From the NCBI GenBank assembly GCA_033675265.1, contig JAUJYZ010000990.1:242190-306189 (forward strand): a stretch of 64,000 bases of DNA, read 5' to 3'. Origin of the DNA: Actinostola sp. cb2023. Lineage: Eukaryota; Cnidaria; Anthozoa; Actiniaria; Actinostolidae. How positions within the stretch are numbered: the first letter of the stretch is position 1; each line of letters starts with the position of its first letter. Under the pieces are notes generated by a model that saw only the letters and a list, made by a program, of their open reading frames with translations, did no database searches and was not told where the DNA came from. Both the position numbers and the translations under genes were made by a program. Below are positions 36,614 to 46,687 of this stretch, piece by piece.

Positions 36614-37960
36614 TCATTGGAAGGCGAGGGACCAGCGTTGTGGGTCATTATTTCGGCGGAAGCTGTCTGCTATACTGGAGGCAACTGGCGGTGTGCCTGG
36701 AGGTGAAGAAGTGCTGTTGGCCAAGGTCGAGGCTGCGCGCTCGATGTGCATTACTTTGTCGCACTGGGTGTAGTACTCCGTCGTTGTTAAAGATTTCCAG
36801 CCGATATGTGAGGCTACGTCTTGCGGTGATATGCCCAGGAGTGACATGGTAATGGAGCAACCACTCCGGAAACTATGCATTGTCTCGCCTTGGTGGATGT
36901 CAAGGGCCTTGAGGTGAAGAAGTAGGCGGTTCGCTACTGCTGATCCCACGAAGGGAGAGCTAGCCACACAGCCCTTCTTGTCTGTAATTCGAAACAAGTG
37001 TCCATCCCGAAGGTTAATTCCCATTAAGTCACACAACTGGACGTACAATTGTAAATTATTAACCGGACAAATTGTTTTATCATGGCATCTCTTGACCATA
37101 AAGGTGTTGGTGTCTTTTCCCCTTAGCGTTTTCCCAAAGGTGTGGCGGAAAAGTAGGCCGTCCCCATCGAGTGACGATAGGACTTCTTTTGTGAATATCC
37201 TGCCCAAGTCGGAGGCCCTATCACCCGCAAAGAAGTCCAGACAGAAAAATGCCAAATCTCTTGCGTACAGGTAACATTGCGTAGGTGAGGAAGAATTGGA
37301 AAAGGTTTGGTCTTTGAGATGCGAACATAAGGCGATTAATTTGTCAAAGAACAGGGGCACCGCTTGTTTAGGAGTAACCCTATGCTTGGCCTGCTCCTCT
37401 CGAATTGATGCTAGATACTGTTTGACGCTTTTGTGCGCCGCGGGGTTACCAATGCCGAGAAGTTCATTCCAATTACCCGCTCGCCCCAGGTCGATAAACA
37501 GAGAGCGTACTTTGCCAATGACACTGTCGACTGTACCCGCCGCTAGGGTAGTTGGGCAAGGGCATTGTGTTTTATGTGAACCAAAATGAACACAAGAAGG
37601 GCTATGGACTTTGGTTTTTCCGGAACGGTCCTTCCACACTAAAAATCGGATGATATCTTCGGGGGTTGCCTCGAGCACGGATTTAGCAGAGGGCAGGGAG
37701 AACAAGAAGCTTTCGAGCTCCTGCTGCAGCCTGGATTTCTGCTTCTCATAGGGCTTGGACTCTCTGACTGAACGGAGAGTATGTAGCCGCGCATTGATAG
37801 CTTCTAAGTTGAGCGGCACTAAGGAAGGGGTGTTTCCTGTTAGGCGTGGTTTGCGATTGTAGCCGCATTGCTGACAAAAGTGAAACGTGTCATCATTAGG
37901 ATAAGCACACTCGGGGCACTGAACTGCTGGTTTCCATAGCCTAGGCACTTGTGGAAGGAA
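36614..37960 (-). CDS. Ngaro tyrosine recombinase (integrase)
   Basis: Catalytic residues of a tyrosine recombinase are visible: Arg in FFAGDRASDLGRI, the HxxR box in MHSFRSGCSITMSLLG, and SHIGWKSLTTTEYYTQ with the nucleophilic Tyr. The N-terminus has a CPECAYPND...FCQQCG zinc ribbon. The frame has no ATG before about its middle. A strong acceptor (long pyrimidine tract, TTTCAG, AG at 37961-37962) lies exactly where plausible protein starts (FLPQVPRLWKP). The coding part is therefore probably spliced to an upstream exon, and the start given is the acceptor. The enzyme inserts the circular cDNA without leaving a target duplication. It is downstream of RT on the same strand with a ~170-bp gap. 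Confidence 0.85.
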   Translation of the reverse strand, partial: FLPQVPRLWKPAVQCPECAYPNDDTFHFCQQCGYNRKPRLTGNTPSLVPLNLEAINARLHTLRSVRESKPYEKQKSRLQQELESFLFSLPSAKSVLEATPEDIIRFLVWKDRSGKTKVHSPSCVHFGSHKTQCPCPTTLAAGTVDSVIGKVRSLFIDLGRAGNWNELLGIGNPAAHKSVKQYLASIREEQAKHRVTPKQAVPLFFDKLIALCSHLKDQTFSNSSSPTQCYLYARDLAFFCLDFFAGDRASDLGRIFTKEVLSSLDGDGLLFRHTFGKTLRGKDTNTFMVKRCHDKTICPVNNLQLYVQLCDLMGINLRDGHLFRITDKKGCVASSPFVGSAVANRLLLHLKALDIHQGETMHSFRSGCSITMSLLGISPQDVASHIGWKSLTTTEYYTQCDKVMHIERAASTLANSTSSPPGTPPVASSIADSFRRNNDPQRWSLAFQ

Positions 37961-38130
37961 CTGAAATGAGGGAGGGAGAGAACAGAACGGAAAGGTCAGC
38001 AAGCGATCGAGGCAAAGGAACGACAAAGTAATACACAGTGGAATAAGATCTTTTAATCACTCAGGGAAAATGTGTTTTACAAATCAATCCTGCCCAAGTG
38101 AACAAGACCCTAACCAAAGGGTATTCGTGT

Positions 38131-40314
38131 CTAGTACTGACTTGGGGGGAGACGAAACACCCAAAGGTCCCACTGGAGCGGACGAGGGGTCCACGGATTG
38201 GCCCTGGTTTTGGCAGGGAACAGGAGGACATTGGAGGTGCCTTTGGAGCCCAGCATGAAAGACGACGAGGCTCTTCGGCAAATAAGTGGCCACCAATACT
38301 TCCTAGGGGTGAGGTCGGGTACGACGATAGAGACCGGACAACCTTGAGATTGCAGATGCTTGAGCAGCGGGCCAATCAGTGAGAATGGGGGGAAGACGTA
38401 ACAATTTTCATGCTCTGCGATGTTCTGGGCAAACACGTTGGTGCCTTCAGACTCGGGGCACGGCAGTTGAGAAAAGAAACGCAGGGGGCGGCCTGCACGA
38501 TCTGTCCTTACGTTGGAAGGGAGGGCCATCATGTCGATTGAGTGGGGACCAAATGTGACGTCGATTTGGCGCCAGGTGGTAAGACTCAAGGTACAGTCCA
38601 GATCGGACACTACTCGTGACAGATCATCAGCCAAGTTAGCTCGTGATGGCACTAGGTGCATCACTAGAGCAAGGTTGCGGGACATGGTGAAGGAAAACAG
38701 CTGTTTCATGACGGTGGTGATGGCCGGGGATCTGGAGGTCTGTTTGATCCAACTGTCCAGTAGTACTTTGTTGTCAACGAATGCGTCGATCCTAGCGTTG
38801 GAAGTATCGCCTGACAGGGACTCCAGGGTACGCAGTAGGGCTAGGGCTTCCTTAACGGCGATGGGTTGCGCACGCGTTTCTTCGTCCCAGTAGCCGCGGC
38901 TTTCTTTGGCGGATTGGCCAGGGGTGGTTAAGCAGCCTCCCCAACCTGAGTGGGACGCATCAGAGAACAACGAGATGCAAAAGTGTTTCTCAGATTTCCA
39001 AGGGAGGAAACCGGACCACGAATCCAGGAATTTCCAATGGAGCAACTCATTTCTTAGGCAGGTGGAAATGGTGATTTGACGTGTCGATGATCGGTGGGCT
39101 CTGGAAATAGCTTGGTAGGCCGCGTTGGAGAACAGCTTCGCAGCTGGGACTAACAGGGAGAAGGACGTGGTTTTCCCAGCAAACTTTTGGAGATTTTTTA
39201 AGGACACTGTCTTTTTACTGAGAATGGAATCTCTCAAGGAGGCGAACTTGATTCGTTTGTCTTTTGGTAGGATGAACGCCTGTTTTTCGGAGTCGCATAT
39301 GTATCCAAGAAAACGAACAGCCACCGTCGGGGAAAGAGTGCTTTTATGGAGACCGATGAAGTAACCCAAGGAGATGAGTGTGGAGCAGGCAATGAAAGCC
39401 GCCATTTCGGCCAGTTGGAAATTGGGGATGGCGTGCTTCACATCAGGAGGCATTCGAAGCTGACCAACGTGCCTATCGTCAATATATTGGGAACAAGGCA
39501 CACCAGATGACCGGATCAAATGGGTTGCGGCTAGACCAATAGAGTGGTAAAGGTACGCGCTGGCCTTCCAACCGAACGGTAACGTAGCGTACGCGAAGTA
39601 CCAGCCCTTCCACTCCAGGCCGAAAAACGTGGCACTAGCGGGATAGAGGCGCACGTGGTCGTAGCCGCTCTTGTCGTCGAAGGTGGTCTGGAAATGATTC
39701 AGCTCCATGTACCTCGGGAGGTCTGTGATATAGTCTAGGGAGAACGGGCAGTCCCTTATCCAGCAGTTCAAGAACCGTTCATCATGGCACATGCGTGGTT
39801 TAGTGGGTTCTATGGTGATCGGCATGACTAAATGAGGTGGATCACATTCGCCTACTTTTCCCCAAATAATGAGGGAACCATTACGTACTCGTTCTAGGAT
39901 GGTAGTGGAGATGAAGTCTTGAAAGCCTTTACATGATGGTGCATTCGAGAAGACTCGCGCTGGAGGAGAGTTGGAGTTGTAATGGACGCCCTGGAAGGTA
40001 CCGGAAAAGGGAGTAAGAAATTCTTTAACACTAACTCCTTCGGACAACCAATGTAGAACCTGGGGTCCTTTATTATTACCCTGAATGACGTGCTCCCATT
40101 GTTGGAGGTGGTTTGACAAATTTCCGGCAACGAAACGTTGAGGATTACGGAAGCGCAGCATGCGCGTGGAGGCTACCGTTAGGCCACTGGATACCATACC
40201 GACTGAGGGCAGTGGTCCGACCCAGCTAGGGGGGTTTCCCTCCCAATCGCACCAGCTCTCTGCATGGGACTGTACCCTACAATCTTGCAAAGCAGCTTCA
40301 AAGTCTTGTGGCAT
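38131..40314 (-). CDS. Ngaro reverse transcriptase - RNase H
   Basis: 727 aa from ATG at 40314. RT motifs: RMCHDERFLN, TTFDDKSGYDHVRL, YFAYATLPFGWKASAYLYH, and the catalytic YIDD in CSQYIDDRHVG. RNase H follows with SDASHSGWGG, KEALALLRTLE, DAFVDNKVLLDSW and an Asp in ANLADDLSR. The C-terminus has the HSIDMMALPSN, FFSQLPCPESEG, VFPPFSLIGP and KYWWPL blocks seen at the end of DIRS-order polyproteins. It copies the element RNA into cDNA. The frame is uninterrupted. A GTCAGT donor-like site near the stop (about 38140) is out of phase with the recombinase exon, so the RT-YR connection is unresolved. Confidence 0.92.
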   Translation of the reverse strand: MPQDFEAALQDCRVQSHAESWCDWEGNPPSWVGPLPSVGMVSSGLTVASTRMLRFRNPQRFVAGNLSNHLQQWEHVIQGNNKGPQVLHWLSEGVSVKEFLTPFSGTFQGVHYNSNSPPARVFSNAPSCKGFQDFISTTILERVRNGSLIIWGKVGECDPPHLVMPITIEPTKPRMCHDERFLNCWIRDCPFSLDYITDLPRYMELNHFQTTFDDKSGYDHVRLYPASATFFGLEWKGWYFAYATLPFGWKASAYLYHSIGLAATHLIRSSGVPCSQYIDDRHVGQLRMPPDVKHAIPNFQLAEMAAFIACSTLISLGYFIGLHKSTLSPTVAVRFLGYICDSEKQAFILPKDKRIKFASLRDSILSKKTVSLKNLQKFAGKTTSFSLLVPAAKLFSNAAYQAISRAHRSSTRQITISTCLRNELLHWKFLDSWSGFLPWKSEKHFCISLFSDASHSGWGGCLTTPGQSAKESRGYWDEETRAQPIAVKEALALLRTLESLSGDTSNARIDAFVDNKVLLDSWIKQTSRSPAITTVMKQLFSFTMSRNLALVMHLVPSRANLADDLSRVVSDLDCTLSLTTWRQIDVTFGPHSIDMMALPSNVRTDRAGRPLRFFSQLPCPESEGTNVFAQNIAEHENCYVFPPFSLIGPLLKHLQSQGCPVSIVVPDLTPRKYWWPLICRRASSSFMLGSKGTSNVLLFPAKTRANPWTPRPLQWDLWVFRLPPSQY

Positions 40315-40628
40315 GTGGATCTATAAGAGCGAAATGCGTCTAAGAGGTGCGAACTTAGGTGCTATGGGTTGGTGAGCCCTTTGAGAAACGGAGGAAAAAA
40401 GAAACCCCGCTAGCCGAGTCGGACCAGGAACCCGTCCTAGGACAGATTATAGGGAAAAATTTAGATTGCCCTTCTGGTCCAACCGGCGGGAAAGAAACTC
40501 CCAAGACAGTAATAAAACGACGACACGTGATATAATGACGAGTATTAACTTTAATTTTACTTGATTGTAGCCAAAGGAGAACTGGGTACTCGCGATCGGC
40601 TAAACAAAACGTTGATCCAATATTGGTG

Positions 40629-41157
40629 TCATTTTCGGTCATCGGACCTGGTAGCTGGGGGAGACCAGCAGTCCCGGGCGAAATGCCCGCGTTTGCCACA
40701 GTTGTAACAGGGGGGAGATGGACGCCTCCCGTAAGGAGCTGGACGGGGGGGCATCCAACGCGGAGCCATCTGAGGACGCGTGGTGGCATTGTGCTTCAGG
40801 GCTTTCTGAATCTCTCTGGCAATTGCCACCTCGTCTTTGTCGCCTGTCAGCTTCAGTACCAACTGCTGGAACTGCGGGTTTGATACGAGGGGCCTCGTTT
40901 GCCTTAAGATCACTGCGTAACGAGACGACCGCGTGTCTCCCTTTTCCCTTGCGATGTCCACCAGCTGCTCCAGGGCGGCCAAGGTGGCATGTGGGTCGAA
41001 CACACCGGAGGGTCGTGCCACCTGCTGGCGTAAGAAGGCCAGAGCTGAATCTACAGACCCTGTGTCATGCAAACGGCGGAGCTGCTGTACTTCTGCTTTG
41101 AGCGCTTCGATGGCGTTAGCTTGGACGGGCTACAATGAAAAAGGAAAAAAATAAATA

Positions 41158-41189
<32 letters not shown>

Positions 41190-44100
41190 CTTATATCGAT
41201 GGATGTTATCCCAATCATTAAATCTTAGCAAGCCAGAGTCTTCACAGGGTTGTAATGGAACTAAATTACATTGTAAATGCGGACGTTGTGTCGAGTCCCT
41301 GAAGACTGTCGAAAAGCGTGACCAACCCCTTGGCAAGGGTCAACCAATCGCCTGGGCGGTCACTGGACACTCCCATGACCAAACTTTAAAGGATGGTGGC
41401 TGTTAATGGCGACCCAATTTTGTTTGGAACTGTCCGTATAACACTTGTTCCTCATCATTAATGCTATTGATTTGATGGGCATCCATGCATGTAATGGGAA
41501 TAATTAATGACGAACATCGTAAGTAACCGCTGACCAGCAATTTTCAACATTTACAATAAAATATTTCTTTTAATAGTACTGTAAATTCATAAAACATTTC
41601 CCTAACCACAGTTTTCCGACTTATAATTAGAAAGTTCTTTAAAGAGAACAGGGAAACTAGAAGGTTTTCCCATGAATCATTGTATTCATATTCTGCTTCA
41701 ATTAGAAATATTATATTGGCTAATCTGAGAGGAAATCGGACTTTTCCTCGTTTAGAGTGCTTTTAGAATGTTTATCTACACTGCACGTGAATCATTAGTC
41801 GATAATACGAAAGGAAAAACCTGAAATTCTTCGTCGAAATGATCCCGAACAACGTGCAAATAGTTGACTTCAGATAGAAATTTCAGTGGAAAAGAACTAT
41901 CGTTAGTCCACATATTCATTGCACTTTTGTGAACTGTTCTGGTAACGGTAATGAATACAATAAAATATATTTATTAGCTGGTCAGTTTTATCTTCTCTTA
42001 TTGACCTTATTTTATTGACTATTGTGTTGTTTATCAACTCGGTCAATTCTAATTTCAACGTTTTGCACGCCATCAAACTTTAAAACATTCATGGCTTTCC
42101 TTGACTTGATTATCATTATCTGAAATGATCTGCATATCAGGTGGATTAATATTCGATATGCTTTGCCGAAAATGGAATAATTTATACAAAAGTGAATTGC
42201 TTAAATTAGGATTCCTGAAGAACTATAAGTATACGATTGGTCCCGGGCAACCCATTGACAATATTTTGTGCTCTAAAGACAAGACTGCAAGATTGCAAGA
42301 CTGTTTTGGGAATCTATTCTTATCGTTTGATTATTTATAGAAAATTGACATGTATTCACTCTTATTTCGGTGAATTTGACTCGATTTTACTGCATTTTGG
42401 AAGTTTTCCAGAAAACACAAAATGGGCTTCCTGCGCTATTTTACGTCACGGTGTGCGCAGAACTATATGCGCGCGGACATTGCCGAAATTATGCCGAACA
42501 CACGGCTGGCCTCTAAACGGTCGCCACACGATCAAACTCTTAATAAGGGCCGAACACCCGACCAAAAGCCGAGATTGTGTCGATCACACGGTCGATCTGT
42601 AAACGGTCGCCAAACGACCGAACTTTTAGCACGGGTCGAACACACGACCAAATGTCGAAATTGTGCCGCACACACGGCTGGCCTGTAAACGGTCGCCACA
42701 TGACAATCTTTTACCACTCAGGTCGAACACACGACCAACTCCGAAATTGTGCTGAGCGCACGGCTGGCCTATAAACGGTCGCCGCACGACCAAACCTTTA
42801 GTAAAGGTCGAACACACGACGACCACATGCCGAAATGTGCTGAACGCACGGCTGACTTGAAAACGGTCGCCACACGACCAAACTTTTAGTAATTAAAGGT
42901 CGAACACACGACCAGATGCCGACATGTGCCGAACACACGGCTGGCTTGTACACGGTCGCCACACGACTAAACTTTTAGTAAAGGTCGAACACACGAGCAA
43001 ATGCCGAAATGTGCCGAACACACGGCTGACTTGAAAACGGTCGCCACACGACCAAACTTTTAGTAAAGGTCGAACACACGACCAAATGCCGAACTGTGCC
43101 GAACACACGGCTTGCCTATAAACGGTCGCCACACGACCAAACTTTTAGTAAAGGTCGAACACACGACCAAATACCGAACTGTGCCGAACACACGGCTTGC
43201 CTATAAACGGTCGCCACACGACCAAACTTTTAGTAAAGGTCGAACACACGACCAAATGCCGAAATGTGCCGAACACACGGCTGACTTGAAAACGGTCGCC
43301 ACACGACCAAACTTTTAGTAAAGGTCGAACACACGACCACATACCGAACTGTGCCGAACACACGGCTTGCCTATAAACGGTCGCCACACGACCAAACTTT
43401 TAGTAAGGGTCGAACACACGACCAAATGCCGAAATGTGCCGAACACACGGCTGACTTGAAAACGGTCGCCACACGACCAAACTTTTAGTAAAGGTCGAAC
43501 ACACGACCAAATGCCGAACTGTGCCGAACACACGGCTTGCCTATAAACGGTCGCCACACGACTAAACTTTTAGTAAAGGTCGAACACACGACCAACTGCC
43601 GAAATGTGCCGAACACACGGCTTGCCTATAAACGGTCGCCACACGACCAAACTTTTAGTAAAGGTCGAATACACGACCAAATGCCGAAATGTGCCGAACA
43701 CACGGCTGACTTGAAAACGGTCGCTTATACAAAGGGTGATAAATCACACAACCAAACTTGAAGCAAAACTTTAGAGCACACGACCAAACGTTAAAGCTGC
43801 CATAAGCAGACGAGACGGTTATTACAAACTATGACAAAACCGAAAGGAAAGACGTTGAGCTAAACTCACGAATACACCATACAAGCGAAACTAACAAGAA
43901 CATGTGCAACATCAAGTACACACACGAAGGACGTAAACATTGCACAACGGCGAACTCATCCAAGCGAATAACGCGGGGACTCAAATACAACGAATTTATA
44001 AATGAAAAGGACTACTTAGGACAAAATTAGCCAGGAACACAACTCATACACACCTCTGGTTGAGCTTGAGGGTTCTGTAAATCCGCCGGTTGATCTGGAG

Positions 44101-44257
44101 GCGCTTGCTGAGCTTGTGCCGGTGCTTGCGGTGCTTGTGGTGCTTGTTGGGCTTGTTGGGCTTGTTGGGCTTGTTGGGCTTGTTGGGCTTGTTGGTCAGC
44201 TTGTTGCAAAGCAGCCACATCTGCTTGGTTTGGCGGAACGGGAGCTTGAGAGGACAT
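40629..44257 (-). CDS. Ngaro Gag-like protein (predicted 2 exons)
   Basis: Exon 1 (44257-44054) starts at ATG and encodes 68 residues rich in Gln, Ala and Pro, with an imperfect QQA repeat. It ends GAG|GTGTGT. Exon 2 (41129-40629) follows a strong acceptor (polyT, then TTCATTGTAG) and joins in phase, giving about 234 aa. The C-terminus carries a CCHC zinc knuckle (CYNCGKRGHFARDC), the nucleic-acid-binding signature of Gag. The middle is helical. The 2.9-kb intron contains an 85-bp minisatellite and a 29-nt T run. Without the splice, exon 2 has no ATG, which supports the model. Gag packages the element RNA. Confidence 0.72.
41160..41189. repeat. poly-T run in the Ngaro intron
   Basis: About 29 T on + (poly-A on the element strand) upstream of the predicted acceptor. 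Confidence 0.85.
42440..43725 (+). repeat. 85-bp minisatellite inside the Ngaro Gag intron
   Basis: About 15 copies of an ~85-bp unit containing GGTCGCCACACGACCAAAC, TTTTAGTAAAGGTCGAACAC and TGTGCCGAACACACGGCT. Left copies are divergent, right copies are nearly identical. Two sub-variants alternate (CGGCTGACTTGAAAAC and CGGCTTGCCTATAAAC). The frames across it are repeat artefacts. Confidence 0.9.
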
Positions 44258-44295
44258 TTTGAGCAGGCGGCTTCGGCGACGTGGGTTGAAGGACA

Positions 44296-44490
44296 GAAAA
44301 CCCTAAATTCTAGCAGAGCGAGGTCGGCGTAACTCCGCGAAAGATGCTGAAAGTCAAGACTTGGGCGTATATAAACCTTTATGAGCTCCCCTGGGACATA
44401 ACCAGCGTGCTGGGCAGGTTTTGAGGTGCACATGGCTATTTTTTATCATGCGTAGAATGAAGTTCGTGACTATTTCATCAGTGAGAATAG
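44296..44490 (-). repeat. A1 split direct repeat with TATA-like promoter
   Basis: Matches A2. On the minus strand it contains TTTATATACG (about 44370-44380), followed some 30 bp later by a likely transcription start, then Gag exon 1. This makes it the promoter end of the element. Confidence 0.75.
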
Positions 44491-44510
44491 CATGAAGAAT
44501 AGCATTTCAG

Positions 44511-44592
44511 TGCTCATTATGAATTCACCGGGATGTATTCATATACAACCCAGGGCTGTATATGGATACATCCCGGTGAATTCATAATGAGC
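44511..44592. mobile_element. 82-bp palindromic MITE
   Basis: TGCTCATTATGAATTCACCG and its inverse with CCCGGTGAATTC arms; near-perfect hairpin next to the Ngaro 5' end. Confidence 0.75.
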
Positions 44593-44866
44593 AATTCAAT
44601 TCAATTCTATTGTTCAACCGGTCAATACCGGAGATAAAGCCCTATGAATAACAAAGAAAATCGTCAAATTTAAACTAATGCAAAATACATACTTTTTCCT
44701 TGCAATAGACATTATACATGCCTTCTGCTCGCATTTAAGACTATTGATATGTTCAAAATGTTTGCTCTGGCGCTCAAAGGGCATGCTCGATGTCAAAATG
44801 TCAGTTGTCACAAAATTGACCAATCAGAAGCTGATACCAGATTCTGGTATCATGGAACAGTTTTCT

Positions 44867-45014
44867 CTGAAGAATGTTTATTAATTTACAGGCTCTCCTT
44901 CCCTCCCCTCCTACCCAGTCCCCTCCTCCTCCTTCCCCTCTTCCCCAGTCCCTTTCCATCCTCCCCTTCCCCTTTCCCCTTCCCCCTCCCCTTGGAGAGC
45001 CTGTTCACAGGCTA
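44867..45014 (-). repeat. right TIR of copy 2 with C-rich top strand
   Basis: Inverted partner of 23833-23980; ends TTCACAGGCTA, then the imperfect target duplication at 45015-45023. Confidence 0.75.
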
Positions 45015-45732
45015 GAGTTCCACTTGGTTTTATGACTTAATTGCATCTTAGGAGGTGATATGCATGATGTAAAACTGTTATTTAGATTCAGTTCAAGATT
45101 AGAAGGCACCTGCCTCATAGGTTGTACCCTCTTGGCTAGTTTTAGCTTCCTCGACTCTGACAGCTACCCACTTGTTTGCTCGTCGGTATTTTTTGCACTG
45201 GTCAGAACTCCTCTCTTTTCAGCTTTCTTAACCCTTAGGTTATCTTTTCTGTTGCTTGCACAAGCAGTTTGATTCCCTGCTCGAATAACTGCCAGCTCCA
45301 TAACTCTATGTTTGGCTGTCACGCCAGAGGAAAACTGCAACAATGCAGATATGGCGGCCATCTCCATTCGCTTTCTGCCAAACCATTTGTGTTTTGTACA
45401 TCTCATCCAAACTAGGGAGTTGAGGCATTCATTGGGATTCTGTGTATGGCCTGGCAAGCAACGCTCCAATAAACTATGATCTGACAATCGTTGGTATGTA
45501 GGCTCAAGGAATTCTACAAATATGGATCTTGCCAATGAAGTTTTGGGGCCTTTTCTTGAACCCACACCAGGAATTCACAGGGCAGAATTGGTGTCTTTCC
45601 TGATCAGGCAACTTGCAGCTGTGATACAAACCAGCTTTTATTTATCAATTGACTCGGTTTTCTTTGTTACTCATAAGGCTTTATTTCTGTTATAAACCTA
45701 CTAAACAATAGACAAGCTTAAAGCCCGGGGAT

Positions 45733-45919
45733 GGAATTGATATTCAGCAGGGAAGAGTGGGGCTGATGAATTGAATTGAATACCTCATTGTAAATGCAAG
45801 GTCAAATATAGCTAGTTATTAACCGAGTTAATAACTAGCTATATATTGACCTTGCATTTATAATGAGGTATTCAATTCAATTCATCAGCCCCGCTCTTCC
45901 CTGCTGAATATCAATTCTC
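45733..45919. mobile_element. ~187-bp foldback
   Basis: GAATTGATATTCAGCAGGGA arms meet at TTAATAACTAGCTAT around 45830. Nearly complete palindrome, located in the last intron of the Mutator-like pseudogene and abutting the crypton-like fragment. Confidence 0.75.
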
Positions 45920-45949
45920 TCCTCGGGAATAAGACCCCTTGAATATCCA

Positions 45950-46276
45950 GGAGTTTTCTTTTTGCGAACCTCTAGTACAAACTTTGCTAGCCAGTAATTG
46001 AGTTCTTCCTTGTTGAGCTTGTATTTAGTTGAACTAGTAGATGATGCTGAATGCTCTTCTGCCCAATCTTTCCAAGTATGAACACACCAAGATGTGGAGC
46101 ATTTCGTTCTCTCTGGTCACGCTTCTCTTCTTGTTTCTCGAACTGATTGGTCTGCACCTCGGTAACCTCGGTAATTTTGGGTAAGTCAAGGGAGGAAAAC
46201 AAAATATCATCAAACTCGAAATTTGGAAAAATCGCCTCGTCGTCACCACTTTCTCTCTACATTGCCTCCCAGTCAC
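45950..46276 (-). pseudogene. fragment resembling a Crypton-type (DUF3504-like) protein
   Basis: Minus-strand reading gives SSLDLPKITEVTEVQTNQFE and, after a frame change, LNKEELNYWLAKFVLEVRKK, which then breaks at the foldback. The last block matches what I recall of the Crypton-derived DUF3504 proteins related to ZMYM2/KIAA1958 (NYWLxKFVxEVRKKDG). Only the upstream part is present; no catalytic residues. Confidence 0.45.
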
Positions 46277-46623
46277 AAATGATTATAAAATCAATGTTGA
46301 ACTCAGCCGATGAACAATTATAACATTCCACTCTGAAAATCATGGTTTGCAATCGTTCCACCGGCTTTTATTTCATTGATTTCATTATTTGGTTCATTAT
46401 TTCTTTCAAAAATGTACAAATTGTGTAAAATCTTTGTTAACGCCTAGTATTGTCTCAGAACGCACGAAATTATATAATTAGCATAGCAAAAGTCTATTGA
46501 AAATACAAAGTATAAACTTTGTTACTCAAAACTCCTAAACTACTAGTTTTATAATATATGTTAGTATTTTTTAATGTCATAACCTTTCTATAGAAAACCT
46601 TCCCAATTGATAAATAAAATACT

Positions 46624-46686
46624 TAATTACCTCGAACGTCGGCAATAAGCCATATACATCCCTCGGGCCTCCGTTCTCGGTAATTA
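46624..46686. mobile_element. 63-bp palindromic MITE related to 35891-35989
   Basis: TAATTACCTCGAACGTCGGC to CCGTTCTCGGTAATTA. Shares CCTCGAACGTCGGCAATAAG and CCTCCGTTCTCGGTA with the MITE in the RecQ pseudogene. Its right edge overlaps the TTAA that starts the large foldback. Confidence 0.65.
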
Positions 46687-46687
46687 A

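Larger units (their letters stand above)
36083..44490 (-). mobile_element. full-length Ngaro-type (DIRS order) retrotransposon
   Basis: On the minus strand the order is A1 (44490-44296), Gag, RT/RNase H, tyrosine recombinase, B1 (36476-36402), A2 (36407-36214), B2 (36157-36083). This A1-ORFs-B1-A2-B2 layout of split direct repeats is diagnostic for Ngaro/PAT elements and differs from the inverted repeats of DIRS1. B1 and A2 overlap by GAATAG. The same six bases are at the outer tips of A1 and B2, as expected if the element recombines through a circle at this core. No target duplication, as is normal for this order. RT and YR frames are open, so it may be young. It sits just upstream of the RecQ pseudogene inside element copy 2. 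Confidence 0.9.
23833..45014. mobile_element. DUF6589 + RecQ transposon-like element, copy 2 (degenerate, with nested insertions)
   Basis: The ends are inverted repeats that start TAGCCTSTGAACAGGCTCTC, continue with a long purine-rich tract, and then GAGAGCCTGTAAATT and ATTCTTCAGAGAA (23833-23980 and 44867-45014). The flanks GAATTCCAC and GAGTTCCAC match at 8 of 9 positions. Inside are a DUF6589 gene (+) near the left end and a RecQ gene (-) towards the right end, the same convergent layout as copy 1. Subtracting the 8.4-kb Ngaro and the 1.3-kb foldback leaves about 11.4 kb, close to copy 1. The TIR sequences of the two copies share only the TAGCCT start, so they are different subfamilies. 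Confidence 0.7.

Noticed and set aside
42422..43761. Multiple frames through the minisatellite
   Set aside because: Repeat-derived, inside a predicted intron of the Ngaro Gag gene.
44090..44332. Leu-rich frame on + resembling a membrane protein
   Set aside because: Antisense of the Gln/Ala-rich Gag exon 1.
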